Assembly: GCF_000169095.1 (NCBI RefSeq)
Contig: NZ_AAVU01000014.1
Span: 1-64,000 of the forward strand
Source of the DNA: Lyngbya sp. PCC 8106
GTDB lineage: Bacteria > Cyanobacteriota > Cyanobacteriia > Cyanobacteriales > Microcoleaceae
Direction: 5' to 3'
Length of the DNA stretch: 64,000 nt
In this document: positions 24,933 to 33,983 of the stretch, piece by piece
Numbering within the stretch: the stretch's first letter is position 1
Layout: every line of letters begins with the position of its first letter
Made by a program: the position numbers and the translations under genes
The notes under the pieces: model-generated
Seen by the model: the letters and a program-made list of their open reading frames with translations, nothing else
Told to the model about the DNA's origin: nothing
Databases searched by the model: none

Positions 24933-26452
24933 TTTGATCCCTCCTGACCTAGTTGTTTTAGTAGAGCCTTAACAAATTCCTCTAATTCATCTTTAACTGA
25001 TTTTTCAGTCTTGCTTAAATTCAATCGATCCTCAATTTTTAACTTTTCATTATCTGCTGTAATTTGCCATTTTTTCGGATTTTCTGGATGATGTCGGATT
25101 AAGTCTGCTTGGATTCCTTTTAACCGTCCGCGTCCAATACTGCTTTCTCCGCCAACGGGTAAATCTTCTGTCCACAAATCTTTAAGTAAAAGTAACAGTA
25201 AGCCAATTTCATATTCTTTTGGATTCCGTAACTCAAGTTCAATAGTGACAATTGTTTCATCACCCCCAAAGATAGGTTGCTCATCGAATAATGCGCCGTG
25301 ATATGCACCCCCTGTAAATCGATCAATCGCAATCCGATTTTGTACTAAGTCAGTTGCATCTTTGATAACTTTCTCATGGACAACTAAACGACTTGCTTTT
25401 GCCTGTTTACCTACAACAAAACCAAATAACTCATCAACAACAGGCGAAAAGCTTCCTAATGTTTTCACAATTCGTTCTGCTCGATGGCGCAATACTCCAG
25501 CTAAACTTGTACCAGATAAAATAGATTCGGGATCTGTTTTACCCGGTCGATGAGATTTCAAATGTACAACGTCAGGGGCGCAACCAGTAGAATCTTGACC
25601 CGAACGGATGAGCATAGAACCAACCAGTTTGAAGGTAGCATGGATGGTGAAGCGATCGCGTTTATCTTCCTCTTCATCCAAAGACACATCAAGAGCAGTG
25701 ACAATAGATGAATAGGTTTCGCGCTCTGGTGATAATTCCCGACACCAATGATCGAACAGTAACCATTCTAATCTTTTATCATCTTGAGTAAGGTTAAATT
25801 GCCAAACTTGCCATGCTTTTACTTTAGCGCGACCAAAACCCCGTCGCTTTTTCATGCCAATGCCAATTTCACCAAGCTCTATACCCTGTAAAGCTAATGC
25901 TAGTGATTTGATTAGTTTTTCTTCATAGTTTTGCTGTTCTATTGGGTCTTGTTTCTGTTCTATCAGCAATTCAAAACAAAGAGTAAATTCAGTTCCAGCA
26001 GCTAATAGCTCTAAGTCGTATTTCTGACCTTTTTTTGCTGTACCCGTTGTGGATTTAATTTCTACTCCATCTCTCAATTCCACAGTTGGTATCTTGGTAC
26101 TGATAGCATCGTCAATAATTAAAGGACTTTGATTCCCGTCATCATCACTCCGCATTCCCCCAAATAAGAGGGTTGCTAAATCATTGGCTTGTTCGCTAGC
26201 CATATATCCATGTTCGCGTTCTTTTAAATAATTTCGCAAAGCACCTGCAATGGATGAACCAGTTAAAAGAGCATGGTCACTAATACTATCTCTAAGCAAT
26301 GGTAAATCTGTAGGACTATCTGCATCACCACTTCCTAGACAAGTAGGAGTATTTAAAATTAAAGTTCCGCGTACAATCACACGCCGAATAATATGACGCT
26401 GTTTGCGTGTCGATAGATTATCGCTTTCGGATTTTTTCTGAGTCATCGTCAT
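24929..26452 (-). CDS. double RAMP (Cas7/Csm3-like fusion) of the type III-D complex
   Basis: The 507-residue protein carries two tandem Cas7-type RAMP domains. The first (about 20-230) has LGSGDADSPTD (about 41-51), TGSSIAGALRNYL and a glycine loop GIGMKKRRGFGRAKV. The second (about 260-470) has RSGQDSTGCAPDVV, SGTSLAGVLRHRAE and GGESSIGRGRLKG. Cas7 subunits form the backbone of the complex, hold crRNA and cut target RNA every six nucleotides through an Asp in the thumb-base loop; candidate Asp residues occur in both loops. Fusion of two Cas7 units is characteristic of type III-D and of the related single-protein effectors. Four-base overlaps join it to both neighbours. Confidence 0.82.
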   Translation of the reverse strand: MTMTQKKSESDNLSTRKQRHIIRRVIVRGTLILNTPTCLGSGDADSPTDLPLLRDSISDHALLTGSSIAGALRNYLKEREHGYMASEQANDLATLLFGGMRSDDDGNQSPLIIDDAISTKIPTVELRDGVEIKSTTGTAKKGQKYDLELLAAGTEFTLCFELLIEQKQDPIEQQNYEEKLIKSLALALQGIELGEIGIGMKKRRGFGRAKVKAWQVWQFNLTQDDKRLEWLLFDHWCRELSPERETYSSIVTALDVSLDEEEDKRDRFTIHATFKLVGSMLIRSGQDSTGCAPDVVHLKSHRPGKTDPESILSGTSLAGVLRHRAERIVKTLGSFSPVVDELFGFVVGKQAKASRLVVHEKVIKDATDLVQNRIAIDRFTGGAYHGALFDEQPIFGGDETIVTIELELRNPKEYEIGLLLLLLKDLWTEDLPVGGESSIGRGRLKGIQADLIRHHPENPKKWQITADNEKLKIEDRLNLSKTEKSVKDELEEFVKALLKQLGQEGSK

Positions 26453-28092
26453 TTATTTTTCTCCTTTTTAGCTTTCTTAGCAATTGCCATAATTAAGCGT
26501 AATGTGTATTCTCTAGCTAACTTAAGAGTCAGTTTTCTAGTAATTCCAGCAACCTCTACTTGTAAATCTTGTGGATTTTTAATCCATGAGTCAGGATTCC
26601 CTATTGGTTTTCTCAACAAATCATAAATTTGCTCATCAAGATGTTTAGGTCGTTCAGCAATCCCTGAAACTTCAGTGTTCTTAAACTGATTACGAGCATT
26701 TGATGCTAAGTAACGTAGTAACCTAAAAACGGGAATGCGACTTTGAACAGTCAAAGCTTGTTGAGCAACAATCTCTAATCGAGAAAGTTGACTGTTGCTA
26801 ATCTCGCCTTGTATACTAATATAACTAATTTTTTCTACAAGAAATTGATCCAATTTTTGGCGTAAAATATTTTCAGCCATTTGTGCAGCTAAATCATGGT
26901 ATTTCTCGTCTAACTCTGTTTCATTAGCTTTAACCGACTCAGGCGGTCTAGCTGAAAAATGACGGTGTTCTGCTAACCAATTAACAGCAACTCTGCCAAA
27001 ACCTTCAATGCAGCGCTCGCCAATTCCTTGGCTTTCCAAAATTTTTATTTGTTCAGTTGTTAACTGTACATCAAACACAAACACGCTTCCTGCTGATAAA
27101 GCTGGTACTTGAGGTAAAGGTAAACCCCATTTTTGGTTAAATCCACCAACAACGGTACTGCTGATAAAAACATTAGTTGCTTGAGGTAACTGCACTTGCA
27201 ACTTATCTTCAATTGCTTGCTTGACCAAACAAGGATTGGCTAAAAATTGCCCACAGCAATCGCGTAGAATCGTGTCACTCAGAAGAGTAATTTTTAGCTT
27301 TCTACGATTAACTCGATTTTCAGGTTTAATCTGTATTTCATTCCAATTATCAAGTTCTAGGGGCTTATCTGGATTAATAATTTTAATTTTTGTGTGTCCA
27401 TAACCTGCACTTCGAGAACCTCCTAACCAAATATCTGCTGGTTTGAGTAAACCTTCAATTCTTTCTGCATCATCATCTTCACACAAAATAACGCCTTGAA
27501 AAGTTTGTTTAACATCTAAAGCTTCGTAACGAAAGATAGCACCTTCTCCCTCTTCAATAACTTGATTGGTAGCTTGATCGTGTTTTGTTGCTGATGAATG
27601 TCCTTTAGTGCGATCGCGTGTAGTGTGAATATTAATCCGTCGCTTCTCTCTGTATAAAACAACCTGTCTTTCGTTCACAGTGCAAAATTTTTCACTTAAG
27701 TTTTTCAGAGATTCCTGCTCTGGTTCATAGTTGCTCAAATCATAAACTTCTAAGGCAGGTTCTTGTTCTTGCGGTAATTCTTCATCTTTCTTTTTATACC
27801 AAGACAAAGGTACTGGTAAAGTCCGTCTCTTTTGTTTTTTGCAAAATAGATAGGCATTTAAGTAACGGGTATTGCCATCAAAAAATAAGCGTTTTACCTC
27901 TTTATTGATATCCGCGTCTGATAAAATATCCTCTGGCAATTCTGGGTGACGCTTGAGGTAACGACCAATTAAAGCACCTCGAATCATACTCGCAGGAATA
28001 TAAGCAAAAGACACATCACTATTCGGATCGCCCTGAAATGAAGTTGCTAAAACTGGCTGTTGTGTTTCTAAAAGAAAAGTGATGACTTTCAT
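26449..28092 (-). CDS. csx10: Csx10, Cas5-type RAMP of type III-D
   Basis: At 547 residues this is the signature protein of subtype III-D. The start MKVITFLLETQQPVLATSFQGD, followed by YIPASMIRGALIGRYL, is typical for Csx10. Glycine-rich RAMP loops appear at LGGSRSAGYGHTKI (about 219-232) and CIEGFGRVAVNW (about 363-374). Csx10 is thought to take the place of Cas5, capping the 5' handle of crRNA. The remaining C-terminal 150 residues are helical and charged. It overlaps both neighbouring genes by four bases, indicating a single transcript. Confidence 0.85.
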   Translation of the reverse strand: MKVITFLLETQQPVLATSFQGDPNSDVSFAYIPASMIRGALIGRYLKRHPELPEDILSDADINKEVKRLFFDGNTRYLNAYLFCKKQKRRTLPVPLSWYKKKDEELPQEQEPALEVYDLSNYEPEQESLKNLSEKFCTVNERQVVLYREKRRINIHTTRDRTKGHSSATKHDQATNQVIEEGEGAIFRYEALDVKQTFQGVILCEDDDAERIEGLLKPADIWLGGSRSAGYGHTKIKIINPDKPLELDNWNEIQIKPENRVNRRKLKITLLSDTILRDCCGQFLANPCLVKQAIEDKLQVQLPQATNVFISSTVVGGFNQKWGLPLPQVPALSAGSVFVFDVQLTTEQIKILESQGIGERCIEGFGRVAVNWLAEHRHFSARPPESVKANETELDEKYHDLAAQMAENILRQKLDQFLVEKISYISIQGEISNSQLSRLEIVAQQALTVQSRIPVFRLLRYLASNARNQFKNTEVSGIAERPKHLDEQIYDLLRKPIGNPDSWIKNPQDLQVEVAGITRKLTLKLAREYTLRLIMAIAKKAKKEKNK

Positions 28093-28796
28093 TTACTTAC
28101 CTCCTCAATTGTTCCAAAAAGATGAATAAAATCTTGAGTAATATCTTGTTCATTGGCATCGCATAAGCTACATTGAACGTGACCTCGCCCTCGATTTCGT
28201 CCACTTCCAATATGCCGAAGTGCTAAAACACTAACACCTAAAAGTGCTTTCATATCTGATGTTGGTTCTTCATCAAAGAAGAGGTGAGCAGTAAAACGAG
28301 GTGAGGTATTAGGGCGATCGCGCATGACAACCCGAGCCGATCGCAAACTACCGCTATCTGCTGTACCATTATTAGGATTAATCGCTGTTTGGCGACGAAT
28401 TGTTGTCAGGGAATGCAATATATCAGTTGGTGTTAAAGCAGGTTGCTCATTGTCTCGCTCTTTGTCTATCTGAATTCCTACCGCTTCCCGTAATTTCTCT
28501 GGCAAACAAGCATCGCCAACGTGGATAATAGAATTGTGTTCTATAACGCTACCAGAAACACCAAATAATTTATTTCGGACATCTTTCCAGTGTATAAACA
28601 CCTCATCTTTTAGTAAGATAATTAAGTTATCGCACTCCTCACTCAATAAGCCTTTCAAAGTGCGTCCCCGCAGATAAGGAAATCCATACAAGTCATGCTC
28701 TACTTCTTGGTCAACTAAACCAGCAACACCATCACCCCGCCCAAAGGTTGTATCACTCAAAAGTTGAATTTGTATTTGCAATTCATAGATGTTCAT
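28089..28796 (-). CDS. Cas7/Csm3-like RAMP subunit
   Basis: This 235-residue single Cas7 unit has SDTTFGRGDGVAGLVDQEVEHD near the start (a thumb-base loop with Asp residues suited to RNA cleavage), GFPYLRGRTLKGLLSEE, and the C-terminal glycine-rich loop GSGRNRGRGHV. Length and motifs match Csm3-type backbone proteins of type III systems. Start overlaps the end of cas10 by 14 bases, and its end overlaps csx10 by four. With the double RAMP this gives three Cas7 modules plus the TIGR03986 RAMP in one operon. Confidence 0.83.
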   Translation of the reverse strand: MNIYELQIQIQLLSDTTFGRGDGVAGLVDQEVEHDLYGFPYLRGRTLKGLLSEECDNLIILLKDEVFIHWKDVRNKLFGVSGSVIEHNSIIHVGDACLPEKLREAVGIQIDKERDNEQPALTPTDILHSLTTIRRQTAINPNNGTADSGSLRSARVVMRDRPNTSPRFTAHLFFDEEPTSDMKALLGVSVLALRHIGSGRNRGRGHVQCSLCDANEQDITQDFIHLFGTIEEVSK

Positions 28797-30492
28797 TATT
28801 ATCCCCCTTTAAGCCAATGTAAAAATCCATTGCTTCGATCGCATCAAAGTAACCACAATAATACTGTTCACCTTGAATACACCAACCTTGCTCTTGTAAG
28901 TTATGTACTTGTAAAAAAGGTGGCAGTTGTTTGATACCGTATGCTTTCATAAACTGTTCAGTTTTGTAAGCCCCTTGGCGGAGAATTTCACGCAAAGCAA
29001 TAATTTTATTGCGACGATCTTTCCAAGGTTCGTTACCTTCTATATCATCAAAGTAACCATTAAAGTATTGAACTACGTTGATGAAGTTAGCCCATGTTCG
29101 CCATTGGTCATCGTCAGAATCGTGTTCTTTTAACCGTATCGGTCGCATCGTAAGTTTTCCGGCTGAAACCTCATATTCTCGTTGACGAATTTCTCCTAAA
29201 GAACCCATTAAGCCACTAGCAGCAAAGTGCCAATCAAGCGTTGAACAATAATAGTTACCATCTTCATCTAATCCCAATCTAACTCTTTCTTCGCGGATGA
29301 ACTTTTTCGCTGTGCCGTATAATTCCTCAACTATTTGGTAAGCTCTAGCAAAGGGGTAGTGAGTTTTTACAATACAAATTCCAGCACGAGCCGTTAAGTT
29401 AAGAGGTTGACCTTCTATATCTTGTTGTTTTTCAAATTCTCTCAGATAAATAGTTGCTAACTCAAGCCCTAATCTTCCTTCACAAACAAAGATGACATCA
29501 TCACCTCCATACACCAAAGGACGAAACGGCAGATAATATTTACCTTTTTTTGATTTTTTGAGATTGAAATTGCCTATTTTGCCTGTTATTTCTCCATTTT
29601 CAATTGAAGCATAAATTATTTCCAATACTTTTTTAAGAGCATTTATTCCAGCATCCTCAACGCTGAAAGAAAGTTTACGCATTTCAACAATGGCTTCTTC
29701 GTCAGATTTTCCTTCCCCACATTTCTGAAAACGATTTCCCATGCCATTACCATCTGCATGAACGATAGCAACATAGCTAGATTCACCTTCAGAACGACCT
29801 AAATAGTCCGTGCGGTAAGGAAACTCATAAATGTCTGAGTTAAAAGTACCAGCAAACTTTTCTATTAGTCTTTGATTAGCATTGGGAACTGCCTTAAGCT
29901 TGGCTTCACTTTCTCTGGAAATTAGATAAATATCCTCCTCATCAGCATCAACGTATCCTTCGCTGTTATTGACGGCAGGAAGTTGAGTTGACTGACAAGC
30001 TGCTGTTACTCCTAAACCTAATAAAGGCGCAGAAGCAACTCGCTCACGTTTCTTTTTAGCTAAGTCTTTTTCCAACAGTTGATTCAGTGTCTTTTTAAAC
30101 TCTCCTTTGTGAAATTCAAATTCTTTGTTATGAACAACAACAATATTTAAACCGGGTGCCTCTTGCAAAATTCGTTTGGTTAAAATTTTGGTAAAGCATT
30201 TAGCATATTCAAAATTTGCAAACAGTAAAACTGTATTGCCACCTCCTGCATAGACTATCTCAGCCGCTACATTCTCATTACCGATATAGATTTGATGTAA
30301 TGAGTCTCTTGTAGGAATATGAACTTTTTGGTTAAGTTCTTTTCCTAAATCCTGTAAAGCAGTTTCAGCCCATTCTTTAGTAGTCTGAGACACTAAGTAC
30401 GAAGCACCAATGTTTTCGCGCAAGCGGTTACTGCCGAAAACATAGTCTTGAATTCCAGTTGTATCTAATACAGTTACAGTTAGTTTAGTCAT
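28783..30492 (-). CDS. cas10: Cas10 (GGDD palm protein, no HD domain)
   Basis: At 569 residues it is short for Cas10. It starts directly with the first palm domain (VTVLDTTGIQDYVFGSNRL, then YAGGGNTVLLFAN, about 81-94), so the N-terminal HD DNase domain is absent, as is usual in type III-D. The second palm keeps its metal sites: HADGNGMG (Asp247) and YGGDDVIFV (GGDD at 329-332). The intact GGDD predicts synthesis of cyclic oligoadenylates when target RNA is bound, which would activate a CARF effector such as the gene just upstream. Two CxxC-like motifs of the zinc finger are not evident. Overlaps with both neighbours support one operon. Confidence 0.88.
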   Translation of the reverse strand: MTKLTVTVLDTTGIQDYVFGSNRLRENIGASYLVSQTTKEWAETALQDLGKELNQKVHIPTRDSLHQIYIGNENVAAEIVYAGGGNTVLLFANFEYAKCFTKILTKRILQEAPGLNIVVVHNKEFEFHKGEFKKTLNQLLEKDLAKKKRERVASAPLLGLGVTAACQSTQLPAVNNSEGYVDADEEDIYLISRESEAKLKAVPNANQRLIEKFAGTFNSDIYEFPYRTDYLGRSEGESSYVAIVHADGNGMGNRFQKCGEGKSDEEAIVEMRKLSFSVEDAGINALKKVLEIIYASIENGEITGKIGNFNLKKSKKGKYYLPFRPLVYGGDDVIFVCEGRLGLELATIYLREFEKQQDIEGQPLNLTARAGICIVKTHYPFARAYQIVEELYGTAKKFIREERVRLGLDEDGNYYCSTLDWHFAASGLMGSLGEIRQREYEVSAGKLTMRPIRLKEHDSDDDQWRTWANFINVVQYFNGYFDDIEGNEPWKDRRNKIIALREILRQGAYKTEQFMKAYGIKQLPPFLQVHNLQEQGWCIQGEQYYCGYFDAIEAMDFYIGLKGDNNEHL

Positions 30493-31802
30493 ATTGCACC
30501 CTTATTGTCTTTAGCCCAATTTGCAATTTTCTTTTTTAGATCAGGTAAGTCTTCTCGAAGAAAAACAGCAATTTTCGGATTTCTTACAGCCCCTTCAAGC
30601 TGACTTTTCAGCCATAGATCTAAACGTTGTGGTTTACTAGGATCATTGTCACAACAGCAAACTAAAGCAACTCTGGCTTCATCACCACCGAGTTGTTTAG
30701 CTCTGGTGTGTGCCTCAAAGAGTTTCAGCTTACATTCTTTGGGATCTTTACTGGTTGTGCAGGAAATCGCAAATAATTGGTAACTTCGCATGAAGGCGAC
30801 ATCAAATTCAAAGACTCCTCCTTCATAAGTTTGGCTTTTTTTAATAACAAATGACATTTTGCTTTCGCCAAGCTGCAATTCTTGCGTTAATTCTTTAACT
30901 TGTTTAAGTACATAATGCTCTAACCAAATCCCCCCTAACCACTCACAAACTTGCTGACAACTACTAAATCCTTTGGCTTTAGTCACTTTTAATGAAAGCT
31001 GACTCGGAGAAGAAGCCAAAGCATCTAACTTCTGGCGCAAAACTTCAATAATCTCTGGGTGTACGCCTGTTAAACTTAACGATAGTTTAGAAAGCTCGTC
31101 TTCAGATTTCCAGTAACCTGTTTCTGAATTTTTTGCTTTCTTAAGTTCTCCGTAGTTTTTATAACGATGAGTATTAGACCAAGTTCTCCAAGTTTTTGCT
31201 ATTTCTTCATTTTGATAAAGTCTGACAAATTCTGCGGCTGCATCTGGTAAAATTGGACTAGGGAGTGGCTTTTTATTTTCTTCCCATTTATAGTTATGAA
31301 GTTGAAACAATATTTCCAGAGAGACCTCAAGCTGAACTCCTCTGTGGGTAGAATCGGAATTGGGATGATCTATAAATATTTCTAATGTCTTGGCATCAAG
31401 ATAGCTATAGACTGTATCAGTTCTTTTTAAATCATCAATGGCTCGATAGGCATGAATTGCCATTGGGTTTGTGCCACCTGTATAATGTAAACCAATACGT
31501 TCATTAGTAGGTATTTTTCCAGCATATTCTTGAATTTTTGTGTAAATTCGATGAGCATTAGATTTATTACTGTCAGAGTTTTGTTTGTCTAAAGCAACTT
31601 CTTGGCTATGAAAGCCTTTATCTTTCAGAGCAATTTTTAATCGCTCTCTTTGAGGCCTTGTTTGATTGGTATAAACAAGATATGCTGTGCCGCCAGTTTC
31701 CAGTAGTTTCATAGCGGCTACATAGTTCGGTAAAGGGTTTTCCCCAATCAACAAAAACAGATGATCGACTTGATGTTTATCTAACGGATTGTTACTGGCC
31801 AT
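30489..31802 (-). CDS. CARF-domain protein with degenerate PD-(D/E)XK nuclease (Can2/Card1-like)
   Basis: I prefer the ATG at 31802, with GGAG eight bases upstream, over the in-frame TTG at 31814. The N-terminal CARF-like domain has DHLFLLIGENPLPNYVAA and the ligand-loop motif HYTGGTNPMA (GGTN at 113-116, counted from the TTG), as in Can2/Card1 sensors of cyclic oligoadenylate. The C-terminal part (about 285-430) has the layout of a PD-(D/E)XK nuclease: GIWLEHYVL (Glu299) and FEFDV (Asp338). The expected E-x-K strand, however, reads ISCTT, with Ser351 and Thr353 where Glu and Lys are usual. It may be an inactive sensor or a variant nuclease. It opens the cas operon, with a four-base overlap to cas10. 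Confidence 0.75.
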   Translation of the reverse strand: MASNNPLDKHQVDHLFLLIGENPLPNYVAAMKLLETGGTAYLVYTNQTRPQRERLKIALKDKGFHSQEVALDKQNSDSNKSNAHRIYTKIQEYAGKIPTNERIGLHYTGGTNPMAIHAYRAIDDLKRTDTVYSYLDAKTLEIFIDHPNSDSTHRGVQLEVSLEILFQLHNYKWEENKKPLPSPILPDAAAEFVRLYQNEEIAKTWRTWSNTHRYKNYGELKKAKNSETGYWKSEDELSKLSLSLTGVHPEIIEVLRQKLDALASSPSQLSLKVTKAKGFSSCQQVCEWLGGIWLEHYVLKQVKELTQELQLGESKMSFVIKKSQTYEGGVFEFDVAFMRSYQLFAISCTTSKDPKECKLKLFEAHTRAKQLGGDEARVALVCCCDNDPSKPQRLDLWLKSQLEGAVRNPKIAVFLREDLPDLKKKIANWAKDNKGAI

Positions 31803-32112
31803 GGATGACTCCAAAACAGACGTTAACAGGTTAATACAATTCAGGCTGGCTCAAATCTAACGCTTTTCTCGATACTCCGAACTTCCGAAAAGCCTAACTC
31901 CAGTAATTATTGCAGATAAGCTGATTTTAACAGACTTAGTTCACAAAATTTTACCCTAAAAAATGGCTTGAATATAACAACTTTTCTTGAATTATTTTTA
32001 ATCTTATTTACAGATTTTTAAGCATTTCTTTTAAGACGTTAAAAAATAAAAATGTGCGAGAAACAAACTTTATGTAAGTCCCTAGCACAATAATAAAGAG
32101 TTTAAATTGTGT
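31803..32112. promoter_or_regulatory. intergenic region upstream of the CRISPR effector operon
   Basis: The 310 AT-rich bases lie between queC and the first cas gene, both on the minus strand, and must carry the cas operon promoter. I looked for CRISPR repeats here and saw none. No hairpin terminator or open frame stands out. Confidence 0.4.
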
Positions 32113-32802
32113 TTACTTTAAAACATCTTCTACATAGGGAATTGGATCAGTTAATCCCAGTTCTTTAAAAGCCGCTAATCGGAGTTTACAGGAGTCACAA
32201 ACACCACAAGATTTTTCTTCTCCGGCGTAGCATGACCAAGTTTTTTCCCAGGGAACTCTTAAGCGATTTCCCAGTTGAATAATTTCTGTTTTTTTGAGGT
32301 GAATGAGAGGAGAATGAATTAGAATCGGATTTCCTTCTCTGCCTTGTTTGGTTCCCAGTCGAAACACGTCTTGCATGGCGGCGATATAGTCGGGGCGACA
32401 ATCGGGATAACCCGAATAATCCAACGCATTCACCCCAATATAAACTCGACTGGCGTTAACTGTTTCGGCGTAGCCCAATGCAAAACTTAAAAAGATGGTG
32501 TTGCGGGCGGGAACGTAGGTAATAGGAATATTTTCACTCATTTGGTTTAATGAGCGATCATTGGGTAAATCGATTTTGCGATCAGTTAACGCTGATCCGC
32601 CCCATAAACTCAAGTCAAATTTTACCACCTGATGTTCGACGACGCCTGCACTTTGAGCAATTTGTTGAGCAGAAGCAAGTTCTCGTTGATGTCGTTGCTG
32701 ATAGTCGAAGGAAATGGCGTAACATTCATAGCCCTCAGCTTTGGCTTGATAGAGAACGGTTGAGGAGTCTAATCCACCCGATAGTAATATAACGGCTTTC
32801 AC
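32113..32802 (-). CDS. queC: 7-cyano-7-deazaguanine synthase QueC
   Basis: The 229-residue ATP-dependent enzyme converts 7-carboxy-7-deazaguanine to preQ0 in queuosine biosynthesis. The PP-loop LLSGGLDSSTVL lies at residues 6-17, PARNTIFLSFALGYAE is the family's central motif, and the zinc site is the C-terminal cluster SCYAGEEKSCGVCDSCKLR. Length is standard. QueC-like proteins also occur in QatABCD and CBASS-type defence systems, but here the gene is a full-length ordinary QueC separated by 310 bases from the cas operon, so I read it as tRNA modification. Confidence 0.93.
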   Translation of the reverse strand: MKAVILLSGGLDSSTVLYQAKAEGYECYAISFDYQQRHQRELASAQQIAQSAGVVEHQVVKFDLSLWGGSALTDRKIDLPNDRSLNQMSENIPITYVPARNTIFLSFALGYAETVNASRVYIGVNALDYSGYPDCRPDYIAAMQDVFRLGTKQGREGNPILIHSPLIHLKKTEIIQLGNRLRVPWEKTWSCYAGEEKSCGVCDSCKLRLAAFKELGLTDPIPYVEDVLK

Positions 32803-33009
32803 GGTTTTGAGTTCTTACTGCTATTTTCACTTTTATGCCCGTGATTTTAACAAAAATTAATCAAATTGACGGAAAACGAGGGTATTAAATGTTAACAAAT
32901 CTACTTTACAGATTGCAGTACAAATCGAAAGATTACTTCATATTTTTTTGCTGCAATATTCGTTAGAATAGAAACCAAGACACAATTATCCGTGTTCAGG
33001 TATTATCTT

Positions 33010-33528
33010 ATGACTACATTTTCTAAAGTTGAATACAATCCTTCTCGTTGGTTAACGGTTATTTTAATCACGCTGGCGCTCTGGATGGGCGGGAGTATGG
33101 TTTTAGACTTCGTGATTATGCCCAGTATGTATATGACGGGGATGATGAATCAATCAGAGTTTGCCTCTGCGGGTTCGATGATTTTTTCTGCTTTCAATCG
33201 TGTAGAAATCCTTTGTGCAGCAGTGGGATTAACAGGCTTGATGGCGTTGGGAATTACGTTGCCAGAAGGCTTTAGTAATCGCATTCGTACCTTAAGTATT
33301 TTGGCGGTAGGTTTATTGGCGATCGCTTTAACTTATACCTACGGTTTAACTCCCCAAATGACGGCGTTAGGCTTAAATCTCAATCTGTTTAATCCCGTTA
33401 CTGAAGTTCCGACCGGAATGAATCAACTCCACTTCAGTTATTTTAGTTTAGAACTGATTAAACTAACCTGTGTTGGTATCGTTTTAGGCTGGTGTGTTCG
33501 TACAACTCGCCGCGAAGCTGTTCATTAA
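33010..33528 (+). CDS. four-helix membrane protein, DUF4149-like
   Basis: I take the ATG at 33010 (MTTFSK) over the in-frame GTG at 32992, giving 172 residues. Four hydrophobic segments are visible (about 14-35, 60-82, 93-110 and 143-160), with FVIMPSMYMTGMM after the first helix. The pattern of a short first loop with a 'MP..Y..GM' motif resembles cyanobacterial DUF4149-type membrane proteins; that assignment is tentative. Function unknown. It is monocistronic with a strong intrinsic terminator 75 bases downstream. Confidence 0.6.
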   Translation: MTTFSKVEYNPSRWLTVILITLALWMGGSMVLDFVIMPSMYMTGMMNQSEFASAGSMIFSAFNRVEILCAAVGLTGLMALGITLPEGFSNRIRTLSILAVGLLAIALTYTYGLTPQMTALGLNLNLFNPVTEVPTGMNQLHFSYFSLELIKLTCVGIVLGWCVRTTRREAVH

Positions 33529-33602
33529 TAATTGTTCAGTATTCTGTTCTATTTTTGAACCCATAATGATATTAACTCATTGCAGAGATCTCAGATAAAG
33601 GA

Positions 33603-33636
33603 GGGGGAAAGATGCAAAGATTCTTCCCCCTTTTTT
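33603..33636 (+). terminator. intrinsic terminator
   Basis: GGGGGAA (33603-33609) pairs with TTCCCCC (33624-33630) and is followed directly by six T residues. It ends the membrane-protein transcript on the plus strand. Confidence 0.8.
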
Positions 33637-33658
33637 ACTAATTTTTTCACGAAGAAGG

Positions 33659-33955
33659 TTAATCTAATTCTTCGCTTTCTTCAGAACTCGGCCATAACAA
33701 TAGTCGCGCCCCCATAACAGCAAATCCCACCGCCGCAGAGATTTTAATCCAGTGAGTGGGTAAGACTTCTGCTATTCCTTCTCCGACTAACACTCCAATC
33801 AAACTCGCTAACACTAGGGCGAGTGCGGTTCCGAAGAAAATTGCCCGAGGTGACTTACTGGTACCACTCAAAGCGATCGCCGCGACTTGACTTTTATCTC
33901 CCAACTCGGAGAGAAACACAGCGATAAAACTCAATCCCAACAGTTGTAAATCCAT
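33659..33955 (-). CDS. half-size TMEM165/GDT1 (UPF0016) family transporter
   Basis: The 98-residue protein has one copy of the family repeat: the first helix with SELGDKSQVAAIAL (the E-x-G-D-[KR]-[ST] motif, about 16-29), a second helix (FFGTALALVLASLIGVLVGEG) and a third (ISAAVGFAVMGARLLL). Full-length GDT1/Mnx proteins have two such repeats and export Mn2+ or Ca2+/H+. Half-size versions work as adjacent gene pairs forming a heterodimer. Here no partner gene is adjacent: the upstream neighbour is a decayed tnpB 29 bases away. The protein may homodimerise, have a distant partner, or have lost it. Confidence 0.82.
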   Translation of the reverse strand: MDLQLLGLSFIAVFLSELGDKSQVAAIALSGTSKSPRAIFFGTALALVLASLIGVLVGEGIAEVLPTHWIKISAAVGFAVMGARLLLWPSSEESEELD

Positions 33956-33983
33956 CTTTCAAGTTTAGAATTTTAGCTGTGAA

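Noticed and set aside
32113..32802. queC as part of a defence island (QatC or CBASS-type QueC) next to the CRISPR operon
   Set aside because: It is a full-length standard QueC with PP-loop and zinc site, separated by 310 bases and without Qat or CBASS partners.
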